From Rhodothermaceae bacterium (lineage in GTDB: Bacteria; Bacteroidota; Rhodothermia; Rhodothermales; Rubricoccaceae): a stretch of DNA of 9,500 bases. The stretch spans positions 1-9,500 of the forward strand of contig JABDIZ010000406.1 of the NCBI GenBank assembly GCA_013003465.1. The letters run 5' to 3'. Position 1 is the first letter of the stretch. Every line of letters begins with the position of its first letter. A program made the position numbers and the translations under genes. The notes under the pieces are model-generated. The model saw only the letters and a program-made list of their open reading frames with translations. It ran no database searches and was not told the origin of the DNA. Shown piece by piece: positions 1 to 7,130 of the stretch.

Positions 1-1
1 C

Positions 2-475
2 GCCGTGCTCTGTGGGCTCGGGCTGATGTATGTACCCGATCCCGATACGGCGCTCCGCGAGCAACACCGCGTCCTGAAACCGGGCGGACGGGCCGTCGCC
101 GCCGTGTGGGGGCGCCGTGATCGCTGCAGCTGGGCCGGCATCTTCCCCGTCGTGGACACCCGTGTGGAAACGGATGTGTGCCCGCTCTTCTTTTCCCTCG
201 GTACGGGCGAGACGCTGAAAACCGTCTTCGAAAATACGGGCTTCACCGACGTGACGAGCGAGCGGATCCAGACGACCCTGCGCTACCCTTCTGCCGACGC
301 TGCTTGCCTCGCCGCCTTCGTCGGCGGCCCCGTCGCCCTCGCGTGGGCGCGCTTCGACGACGCCACCCGCGCCGAGGCGCAAGCCGACTACCTCGCCACC
401 ATCGAACCCTACCGCGAGGGCGCAGGCTACGCGATTCCGGGCGAGTTCGTCGTCGTGCGCGGCGTTCGTCTGTAG
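2..475 (+). CDS. SAM-dependent methyltransferase, C-terminal part (5' truncated by window edge)
   Basis: C-terminal portion of a class I SAM-dependent methyltransferase of the UbiE/Methyltransf_11 type. The open frame runs in from the left edge, so the true start and the SAM-binding glycine loop (motif I) lie outside the window; a GTG at base 5 is internal, not a start. Visible are a strand with the following turn (GLGLMYVPDPDTAL, post-I/II region), the helix RVLKPGG that is the hallmark of the family, and the strand AVAAVWG after it. The rest (about 115 residues) is the variable substrate-recognition lid and final beta strands, ending in FVVVRGVRL. Such enzymes methylate small molecules, quinones or lipids; the substrate cannot be told from this part. 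It ends 16 bases from the converging kinase gene, with no clear terminator hairpin between them. The fold is confident, the specific function is not. Confidence 0.85.
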   Translation, partial: AVLCGLGLMYVPDPDTALREQHRVLKPGGRAVAAVWGRRDRCSWAGIFPVVDTRVETDVCPLFFSLGTGETLKTVFENTGFTDVTSERIQTTLRYPSADAACLAAFVGGPVALAWARFDDATRAEAQADYLATIEPYREGAGYAIPGEFVVVRGVRL

Positions 476-491
476 CCGATCGTGGCGCCGT

Positions 492-3104
492 TTAGCTGGC
501 CCCCGCTTCGTCGAGTTGGGCCTGGTACTGCACGGCGGCGTCAGGCCGCCCCCACGCTTCGTAGAGCCGGACGAGGCGCCGTAGGCAAGCCTGCCTCGTC
601 CGGTCGGTGAGGCCTCGCTCCGCCGTGAGGTAGTCGAGATCGGTGAGGAGTGTGCGCTCGGCCTCAGCAAAGCGCCCTTGCTCGCGGAGGGCGTCCGTCA
701 GTTCCAGCCGGTGCTGGATCGTGGGCAAGAAGGTCTCACCGAACAAGTCAGTAAAGATGCCGATGGCCTCGCGTAAGTAGCGCTCGGACGCCACATAGTC
801 GCCCCGGTCGTAGTTCAGGCGCGCGAGCAGGGTGTGGCTTCGGGCACGCGTGTGATGCCCCTCAGGATGGAGAACCCGGCGTAGCTCCAAGTCTTCTTGG
901 AAGTACGGTTCGGCCTCGTCGTAGCGCCCCTGGTTCTGCAACGCCTCACCCAGTTGTTGCAGACTGTTGCCCAGTTCAATATGCCCGTCGGGGTAGAGCG
1001 CGCGGTTCAAGTCCAGCGCCTCCCGTGCGACGGGCTCGGCCTCGGTCGGGCGGTTCGTGTTGTTCAGGATGATGGCGAGGCGGTTAAGATCCTCTCCGAC
1101 CGCCGGATGCCGATCCCCATAGAGCTGCCGGTCGATCTCGATGGCGCGGCGGATGAACGGCTCGGCCTCCTCCGAGCGGCCCTGGGTAAAGAGGAGATCG
1201 GTGAGATTGCCGAGGCTGAGGGCGAGGTCCGGGCTGGTGGTGTCGGGCATCGCTTCGAGGCGGCGCTGCCATTCGCCGAGCAGGCTGTCGGCCTCCTCCG
1301 TACGGCCCTCGACATGCGCCAGCGTACCCAGCCGGTAAAGCGTCACGAGGACGTGGATGCTCTCCTCGCCGTAGAGTTGACGGGCGAGGGCGAGGTACTC
1401 CTGGTAGACCGGTTCGGCGCGGGCGGATTCGTGGCTGACCTCGTAGAGGCTGGCCAACGCGAACAGGCTCTCGGCCGTATCGGGGTGGTCGCCGAGGGCC
1501 TCGCGGCGCAGGGCCACGGCACGTTCGAGGAGGGGCTCCGCCTCCACGTTACGCCCCAGGTTGCGATAAGCCTGCCCGATCACGCTCAGGATGGCCGCCT
1601 GCACCTCCGGCTGCTCAGCCAGTTCGGTCTCGACGCGGGCTGCGCCGTCGGTGAGCACCTCGCGGAGGGTGAGCGTGTCGCCGGGCGTGACGGTAGGATC
1701 GGCCTGCTCAAACAGCGTCACGAGGAACGCCGACACCTGTTCGGCCTTGTCACGCTCCAGTTGCGCGCGGTCCCGCTCGCGCTCGACGCGGCGGTTCTGC
1801 GTCTCCGAGAAGAGGGCGAAACCGAGCAGCATGATCGCCAGCGCTACGAGGGCCGTGGTCTCGATGGGGTGGCGCCGGACGAGCTTGGCGAGTCGGTAGT
1901 GCCGGGAGTCGCGGTGGGCGGCCACGGGGTGCCCGTCGAGGTAGCGCCCGACGTCTTCGCTCAGGGCCTCGGCGGAGGCGTAGCGGCGCTGCGGCTCCTT
2001 GCGGAGCGCCATCAGCACGATGTTGTCGAGGTCGCCCTTGAGCCGACGGCGCAGCCGCTCCGGGCTCGCGTCGCGCGCTTCCCCCACGGCGGCCGGGGTG
2101 ATCGTCTCGGTGGTCCCATCGTGGCGCGTGATGGTCTCGTCGCGGATGACCTTCGTGCTCGGGCGCTCGGGATCCATCTCGCACACGACGCGCATCATCT
2201 CGTCGGTCGTGCCGCGCGTGAGGCGGTAGGGACGGTGGCCGGTGAGCAGTTCGTAGAGGATCACCCCGAGCGCGTACACGTCCGAGGCCGTCGAGAGCGG
2301 CTCGCCGCGCACCTGCTCCGGACTCGCGTACTCGGGCGTCATCACGCGCAGCGCCGTCCGCGTCACTGGCAGCGCCGATGGGCTCAGGTGCGGGTTGAGC
2401 AGCTTCGCAATCCCGAAGTCAAGCAGCTTCACGGTCCCCTTGGGCGTGACGAGGATATTCGACGGCTTGAGGTCGCGGTGGAGGATGAGGTTCTGGTGGG
2501 CGTAGTGGACCGCATCACAGGCGTCGCGAAAGAGCCGCATCCGCTCCTCAATGGGCAGGCGGTGCTCGTCGGCGTAGGCGGTAAGCGGTCGACCTTCGAC
2601 GTACTCCATGGCGAAATACGGAAGGCCGTCGTCGGTCACGTTGCCGTCAAGGAGGCGAGCGATGCCGGGGTGGCCCAGCGAAGCCAGGATCTGCCTTTCC
2701 TGCTCGAAACGCCGCAGCACGTCGGGGCTACCGAGCCCGGCACGCACGATCTTGAGCGCCACATACTGCTGGAAGGGTTCTTCGCGGACGGCGAGGTAGA
2801 CGGTGCCCATACCCCCTTCACCGAGGGACCGAAGGATGCGGTAGGGCCCCACCTGCCGCTCCATCATGGGATCGGCCGTCCGCGCCGCGGTGGCGACCGC
2901 CTCATCAAGGATGCCAGTGGGCGGCGTGTCGAGGAAGGCCCCATCGTCGGCCTCGGCGTCGGCGGCGAGGAGTTCTTCGACCTCGGCGCGGAGCGTCGGA
3001 TCATCGGCGCAGGCGGCGTCGAGGAAGGCGGCGCGCTCCTCGCGCGGATGCATCCGCGCCGCGCGGAAGAGGCGTTCGAGCCGGTCGAGAGAATCGGTCG
3101 CCAT
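492..3104 (-). CDS. Membrane-anchored Ser/Thr protein kinase with C-terminal TPR array
   Basis: 870-residue Hanks-type Ser/Thr kinase. Residues 5-50 form a helical leader found in many kinases of this type (LFRAAR...EERAAFLDAAC..DPTLRAEVEELLAAD). The kinase domain spans about 88-390: glycine loop GEGGMG 95-100, VALK with Lys118, alpha-C Glu136, HRDLKPSN with Asp211 and Asn216, DFG 229-231 and ASPEQ near 260-264, so it should be catalytically active. A Thr-rich insert of about 30 residues lies near 317-347. One transmembrane helix at about 414-432 is followed by a charged, probably coiled-coil stretch (ETQNRRVERERDRAQLERD). Residues about 500-857 are TPRs of the 42-residue kinesin-light-chain type (AEPLLERAVALRREAL...). 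Expected topology is kinase inside, TPRs in the periplasm. I chose the ATG at 3104, 20 bases after the upstream stop; an in-frame start at 3203 would overlap the upstream gene by 79 bases and add 33 residues unlike the family. No clear Shine-Dalgarno. Last gene of the sigma-kinase-kinase operon. Confidence 0.92.
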   Translation of the reverse strand: MATDSLDRLERLFRAARMHPREERAAFLDAACADDPTLRAEVEELLAADAEADDGAFLDTPPTGILDEAVATAARTADPMMERQVGPYRILRSLGEGGMGTVYLAVREEPFQQYVALKIVRAGLGSPDVLRRFEQERQILASLGHPGIARLLDGNVTDDGLPYFAMEYVEGRPLTAYADEHRLPIEERMRLFRDACDAVHYAHQNLILHRDLKPSNILVTPKGTVKLLDFGIAKLLNPHLSPSALPVTRTALRVMTPEYASPEQVRGEPLSTASDVYALGVILYELLTGHRPYRLTRGTTDEMMRVVCEMDPERPSTKVIRDETITRHDGTTETITPAAVGEARDASPERLRRRLKGDLDNIVLMALRKEPQRRYASAEALSEDVGRYLDGHPVAAHRDSRHYRLAKLVRRHPIETTALVALAIMLLGFALFSETQNRRVERERDRAQLERDKAEQVSAFLVTLFEQADPTVTPGDTLTLREVLTDGAARVETELAEQPEVQAAILSVIGQAYRNLGRNVEAEPLLERAVALRREALGDHPDTAESLFALASLYEVSHESARAEPVYQEYLALARQLYGEESIHVLVTLYRLGTLAHVEGRTEEADSLLGEWQRRLEAMPDTTSPDLALSLGNLTDLLFTQGRSEEAEPFIRRAIEIDRQLYGDRHPAVGEDLNRLAIILNNTNRPTEAEPVAREALDLNRALYPDGHIELGNSLQQLGEALQNQGRYDEAEPYFQEDLELRRVLHPEGHHTRARSHTLLARLNYDRGDYVASERYLREAIGIFTDLFGETFLPTIQHRLELTDALREQGRFAEAERTLLTDLDYLTAERGLTDRTRQACLRRLVRLYEAWGRPDAAVQYQAQLDEAGAS

Positions 3105-3124
3105 CGGTGGGGTGACGAGAGGAG

Positions 3125-6100
3125 CTAAGTGATGGACTCCATCAGGGCCTGGAAACGCGGATGGTCGCGGAGAGGGTTCATGTCCGGATCGTGATCGACC
3201 CACGCCCGGTTGACGCTACCGAGCCCGATGGCGCGTTCGAGGCAGTCCAAGGCCTCCTCGTAGTGGTCCGCACGGGCGTACGCGCAGGCGGCGTTCCAGA
3301 CCACGCCCGAGTCGTCCGGCGCCATAGCGAGGGCGCGCTGGATCCATTCGAGTCCGTGCTCGGTTTCGCCGAGCCGCAGCAGGGCCCCGGCGCCGAGATT
3401 GACAGCCCGTACGTCGTCGGGGTAGAGTTCGAGGCGCCGCTCGGCCCGGTGGAATCCCGTGCGTGCCTGCGCGAGCGCATCTTCGTGCCGCCCGAGTTCC
3501 TCATAGGGCATCTGGAGCAGGCACGTGGCCTGGTACTCCTGGGGGTCGAGCTCGGAGGCGCGCTCGAAGAACGTAGCGGCGCGCTCGTACTTCCCCTGCA
3601 TGAAGCATAGGCGCCCGAAGAAGTAGTTCACGTCGTAGCTGTTCGGGTTGAGTCGGAGCGCCTGCTCCATCGCCTGCCCGGCCTCAGCGTACTGCTTGCT
3701 CATCGTGAGCGCCAGCCCGCGGGCAACGTGGGCTTCCGCGAGGTCCGGTGCGAGTTCGACGGCGTGCTGACTGGCCCGCTTCGCCTCGGCCAGGTCCTCC
3801 TCCGATTGCCCATACCATTGGAAGGCCACATAGCTGGCGTAGGCGAGCCCGGCGTAGGCCGGCGCATAGGCGGGGTCGATGTCGATGGCCCGATGGAACA
3901 GACGACGGGCGTGGTCCACGGCGAACCGCCGGTTCTGGTGCATGAACTGCCGACCCTGCAGATAATATTCGTAGGCCTGGACATCGGCTGCCGGTGCTCT
4001 CTGTAAGGCCTCCCGGTCGGCCTCCGTCAGCACCCCCCGGAGGGCGCGCACGGTGTTACCGGCGATCTCGTCCTGCACGGCGAAGACGTCCTCTAGGCTT
4101 CCGTCGTAGCGCTCGGACCAGCGGTGGTAGCCGTCGGCCGTATCGATCAACTGGACGGTCACGCGCAGCCGGTCTCCAGCCTTGCGCACACTGCCTTCCA
4201 GGACGGTCCCGACCTGGAGGCGTTCGCCGATCTCGCGGACATCGGCGGAGGTGTCGTTGAAGGCAAACGAGGAGGTGCGCGAAGCCACATGCAGCCCCTC
4301 GATGTGGGTGAGCGCGTTGATTAGCTCCTCGGCGAGGCCCTCGCAGAAGTAGCCCTGGTCCTGGCTCGGGCTCATGTCGGCGAAGGGGAGCACGGCAATG
4401 GAGGCCGTCTCGCGGGCGGTCTCTCCGGCGTCAGACACGGTGGCCGAGATGCCGCGTTGGGGGTGGCGGAGGGCGTCGATCACGGCGTCGGCGTGCAGAG
4501 GCCGCACGACCGGGTCTTTCTCCAACAGTTGATGAACGAGGTGCTGAAGACCGTCGGGCACCTCGGGACGCAGGGCACGGAGCGGCGTGGGCTCCTCGTT
4601 CAGCACGGCGTGGATGACAGCCTGCTCAGTCCCGCCCTTGAACGGACGCGTACCGGCGAGTAGTTCGTAGAGCACGGCTCCGAGTGCCCAGAGGTCCGCC
4701 CGGTGATCTACGGCCACCCCGCGCGTCTGCTCGGGGCTCATGTACGCGGCGGTCCCGATGGTCACGCCCGTGCGCGTCAGGTCTACATCGTGCATCTTGG
4801 CGACGCCGAAGTCGAGCAGCTTGACGCGGCCGCGCTCAGTCACGATCACATTAGCCGGCTTGACGTCGCGGTGGACGATGCCCACCTCGTGGGCACGGGC
4901 GAGCCCCTCAGCCATCTGCAGGGCGTAGCCGACGGCCTCGTCTATCGGAAGCGGTCCGCGTGCGGCCTTCGTCTTGAGCGTCTCGCCGTCGTAGCACGCC
5001 ATCACGATGAACGAGCGTCCGTCGGTGGTCTCGCCGATGTTGTAGATCGTGCAAATGTTGGGATGGTCGAGTGCCGAAGCCGTGCGCGCTTCGTGGACGA
5101 ACCGCTTGCGCGCCTCCTCGTGCAGGCTCATATGAGGCGGCAGGAACTTGAGCGCGACGGTGCGGCCGAGCCGCGTGTCTTCGGCGCGGTAGACGACGCC
5201 CATCCCGCCGCCGCCTAATTTCTCTTCGATTCGATACGGCCCGACCATCTGACCGGCTTCCACCCGGGGGCCGCCGAAGAGCGCATCGGCCGACGCCTCG
5301 AAGGCCCCGCCAATGACCGCACCCAGGCTTTCTCCGTCCTGTGCATCGGCCGCGAGGAGGGCTTCGAGTTCCGCCCGCACGGCGGCATCGCCGACCCCCT
5401 CAACCAGCGCCTGGCGCTCATCGGCCGGGAGGGCGACGGCCTGCTCGAAGAGACCGCTGAGCCGGTCCCATCCGGCCGTGTCGAGCGTGCGGGCGGGAGC
5501 CGTTTCGGCGCCGAGGAAGGCACGAACCTCCCATAGAAAGTGCAGCCACGCCGGTTCGTGCTCCAGCAGGACGTGGTTGTTGCCGTCGAGCGGGACGAAG
5601 CGGGCGTTGGGAATGGCCTCGGCGAGGCGCTGCCCCGCACCGATGGGGATGACGGCGTCGTCGCGGGCGTGCAGCACGAGCGTCGGAACCTGTACCTGCG
5701 GAAGCAGATCCCGTACATCGATCCGACTGAACTCGTGCTCGAACCGCACGGCCATCTCGGGCGAGGTCGTCACGCGCTGGAGGTCGTCGAACCAGCGGTG
5801 CTGTTCGGGCGTCCCGTCGGGGATGAACAGCGAGGTGAAGACCTGACGGAAGGCCGGATTGTCCCGCCCCCAGCCATGTTCGATCAGGGTGGTCAACGCG
5901 CCCCACTGCGCTGCGGTATTGGACTCCGGCCGCTTGGCCCACCCCACGCTGTAGCTCCCGTAGAGGATGAGGTGGCTGACGCGCTCTGGATGACGCGCCG
6001 CGTAGGCGAGGCACACCGGCCCGCCCTGCGAAATGCCTAATAGCGGGAAGCGCTCCAGTCCGAGCGCATCGACGACCGTTTCAAGATCGCGGACCCAGGC

Positions 6101-6361
6101 GTCGAACGAGAGGTCGTCCACGTCCCAGTCCGAGAGGCCGCAGCCGCGCTCATCGTAGCGAACGAGCATGTGGTCGCGCGAGAATTCCTGCAACCAGTGG
6201 CGCCAGACCGGGCTCTGCCACTCGTACTGCACGTGCGTCAGCCAGTTGGCGGCCTTGACGAGGGGAAGGCCCTCGCCCACGGTCGCGTAGGCGAGCCGCA
6301 CGCCATCGGCGGCGGTGCAAAAATGGATCTGCTGGTGCGAGGCACTCACAGGAATAGACAC
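3125..6361 (-). CDS. Alpha/beta hydrolase - Ser/Thr kinase - TolB_N-like - TPR fusion protein
   Basis: 1078-residue, five-part protein. (1) Alpha/beta hydrolase, about 10-290, with nucleophile Ser111 in GISQGG, probable acid Asp234 (HARDD) and His263 (GNNHVLL); it resembles hydrolase domains fused to LuxR or adenylate-cyclase regulators. (2) Leader helix, about 296-345 (WDRLSGLFEQAVALPADER...AELEALLAADA), matching the N-terminus of the downstream kinase. (3) Kinase, about 374-632: GGGGMG 383-388, Lys405, Glu424, HRDVKPAN with Asp499, DFG 517-519, MSPEQ 541-545; all key residues present. (4) TolB_N/FlgO-like domain, about 654-780 (SIAVLPFADMS...YFCEGLAEELINAL...GTVLEGSVRK), often found with cyclases and transcription regulators. 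(5) TPRs, about 795-1045. I find no signal peptide or transmembrane helix, so it is probably cytoplasmic; many relatives have a helix between parts 3 and 4. The start is a GTG 13 bases after the sigma stop codon, without a clear Shine-Dalgarno. Translational coupling is likely. The hydrolase may act as ligand sensor or as enzyme; the sequence does not say which. Confidence 0.92.
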   Translation of the reverse strand: MSIPVSASHQQIHFCTAADGVRLAYATVGEGLPLVKAANWLTHVQYEWQSPVWRHWLQEFSRDHMLVRYDERGCGLSDWDVDDLSFDAWVRDLETVVDALGLERFPLLGISQGGPVCLAYAARHPERVSHLILYGSYSVGWAKRPESNTAAQWGALTTLIEHGWGRDNPAFRQVFTSLFIPDGTPEQHRWFDDLQRVTTSPEMAVRFEHEFSRIDVRDLLPQVQVPTLVLHARDDAVIPIGAGQRLAEAIPNARFVPLDGNNHVLLEHEPAWLHFLWEVRAFLGAETAPARTLDTAGWDRLSGLFEQAVALPADERQALVEGVGDAAVRAELEALLAADAQDGESLGAVIGGAFEASADALFGGPRVEAGQMVGPYRIEEKLGGGGMGVVYRAEDTRLGRTVALKFLPPHMSLHEEARKRFVHEARTASALDHPNICTIYNIGETTDGRSFIVMACYDGETLKTKAARGPLPIDEAVGYALQMAEGLARAHEVGIVHRDVKPANVIVTERGRVKLLDFGVAKMHDVDLTRTGVTIGTAAYMSPEQTRGVAVDHRADLWALGAVLYELLAGTRPFKGGTEQAVIHAVLNEEPTPLRALRPEVPDGLQHLVHQLLEKDPVVRPLHADAVIDALRHPQRGISATVSDAGETARETASIAVLPFADMSPSQDQGYFCEGLAEELINALTHIEGLHVASRTSSFAFNDTSADVREIGERLQVGTVLEGSVRKAGDRLRVTVQLIDTADGYHRWSERYDGSLEDVFAVQDEIAGNTVRALRGVLTEADREALQRAPAADVQAYEYYLQGRQFMHQNRRFAVDHARRLFHRAIDIDPAYAPAYAGLAYASYVAFQWYGQSEEDLAEAKRASQHAVELAPDLAEAHVARGLALTMSKQYAEAGQAMEQALRLNPNSYDVNYFFGRLCFMQGKYERAATFFERASELDPQEYQATCLLQMPYEELGRHEDALAQARTGFHRAERRLELYPDDVRAVNLGAGALLRLGETEHGLEWIQRALAMAPDDSGVVWNAACAYARADHYEEALDCLERAIGLGSVNRAWVDHDPDMNPLRDHPRFQALMESIT

Positions 6362-6374
6362 GGGAAAGCACGAA

Positions 6375-6929
6375 TCAGCCCGTCAACTCCCGGCGCAGCC
6401 AAGCGCGCGCGAGGCGCCAGTCGTTCGAGACGGTGCCATGCGAGATGTCGAGGGCCTCGGCGGTCTCCTCCAGCGTGAGCCCGGCGAAGTAGCGGCACTC
6501 GACGACGCGCACCCAGCGCGGGCGCTCCTCGGCGAGGCGTTCGAGCGCACTATCGATCTCCAGTAACTGGTCGAAGGACACGTCGGTGGCGGCGCCGTCG
6601 GCCTGCGTGAGGCTGACGTGCTCGCCCTTACGCTTGTCGGCAGATTTCTTACGGGCGTGGTCCACGAGGATGCGGCGCATGGTCTGGGCGGCCGCTCCGA
6701 AGAAGTGCGCGCGGCCTTTCCAGCTCACGTCTTGGTAGCGGACGAGCCGGAGGTAGGCCTCGTGAACGAGCCCGGTGGGGTTGAGCGTATGCCCGGCGCG
6801 CTGATCGCGCAGCTTGGCTCGCGCCATCTGGCGGAGTGCGGGGTAGACCTGTGCCAGCAACCGGTCGAAGGCCCCAGCCCGACCGGCCTCCACATCCTCT
6901 AGCAACATCGTGACGTCGGCCTCCGGCAT
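6375..6929 (-). CDS. ECF RNA polymerase sigma factor (Sigma70_ECF / TIGR02999-like)
   Basis: 184-residue extracytoplasmic-function sigma factor. Region 2 spans about 18-92 (FDRLLAQVYPALRQMAR, LVHEAYLRLV, GAAAQTMRRILVDHARKK) and region 4 about 125-182, with the helix-turn-helix TLEETAEALDISHGTVSNDW. Phrases such as HEAYLRLV and RRILVDHARKK mark the PF07638 (Sigma70_ECF) family, whose genes often sit next to Ser/Thr kinase genes. The acidic DxED motif at the start of helix 2.2 in ordinary ECF factors is replaced by NPTG at residues 50-53, with Thr52 in the position of the Glu. No anti-sigma gene is adjacent; the next gene downstream, 13 bases away, is a kinase. This points to control by phosphorylation rather than by an anti-sigma factor (inference). 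The ATG at 6929 gives full family length; the ATG at 6908 is an alternative that would remove seven residues. Confidence 0.93.
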   Translation of the reverse strand: MPEADVTMLLEDVEAGRAGAFDRLLAQVYPALRQMARAKLRDQRAGHTLNPTGLVHEAYLRLVRYQDVSWKGRAHFFGAAAQTMRRILVDHARKKSADKRKGEHVSLTQADGAATDVSFDQLLEIDSALERLAEERPRWVRVVECRYFAGLTLEETAEALDISHGTVSNDWRLARAWLRRELTG

Positions 6930-6974
6930 GGCGCGACTCGGCTTAGGTGGTCGTCCCCCCTAATAAACGAACCA

Positions 6975-6998
6975 GACGCCGAACGCACGGCATTGTTC
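6975..6998 (-). promoter_or_regulatory. Candidate ECF-type promoter upstream of the sigma gene
   Basis: On the minus strand, GAAC (6998-6995, within GGCGAAC) is followed after exactly 16 bases by CGTC (6978-6975). GAAC with CGTC at a 16-17 base spacing is the common layout of ECF-dependent -35 and -10 elements. It would give a leader of roughly 40 bases before the ATG at 6929 and would fit autoregulation. A single match in GC-rich DNA could be chance, and the promoter preference of PF07638-type sigma factors is not well known to me. Confidence 0.3.
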
Positions 6999-7032
6999 GC
7001 CAAGGATCTGGGGCTCGCTCTAGATCCCTGAA

Positions 7033-7049
7033 CCGCTTTGGAGAAGCGG
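7033..7049 (+). other. Small hairpin in the divergent intergenic region
   Basis: CCGCTT (7033-7038) and AAGCGG (7044-7049) form a perfect 6-bp stem with a 5-base loop. The AAGCGG arm recurs at 7069-7074, so the left arm could pair with either copy. There is no T tract, so it does not look like an intrinsic terminator. It lies between the sigma gene start and the histidine-kinase remnant. Apart from this hairpin, the candidate promoter and an AT-rich patch at 6961-6967, I see nothing in 6930-7130. Confidence 0.35.
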
Positions 7050-7130
7050 GCTAGGATTGCGTCATAGCAAGCGGATACCCCACCGCCTTCTCATTCACCC
7101 CTCTTCGTTCATGTCCTCGCTGCTTCACCG

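Noticed and set aside
476..491. Possible terminator between the converging methyltransferase and kinase genes
   Set aside because: The 16-base gap holds only a short GGCGCC palindrome with no stem-loop and T tract.
897..3128. 743-residue open frame on the plus strand opposite the membrane kinase
   Set aside because: It is a complementary-strand shadow of a GC-rich gene. The minus strand carries a complete kinase, membrane helix and TPR array, while the plus frame shows only low-complexity Gly, Val, Arg and Glu-rich text with no domain.
3105..3203. Upstream start for the membrane kinase that adds 33 residues
   Set aside because: It would overlap the preceding gene by 79 bases, and the added residues are Pro/Ser-rich and unlike the family, whose leader begins at the ATG at 3104.
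5313..6040. Plus- and minus-strand open frames of 166-198 residues within the hydrolase region
   Set aside because: All overlap the strongly supported hydrolase-kinase gene and have Arg-, Ala- and Pro-rich shadow compositions without domains.
6955..6967. C-run and AT-rich patch (TAATAAA) as a Bacteroidota-type -7 element for the sigma gene
   Set aside because: No TAnnTTTG match and no properly spaced -33 TTG on the minus strand could be found.
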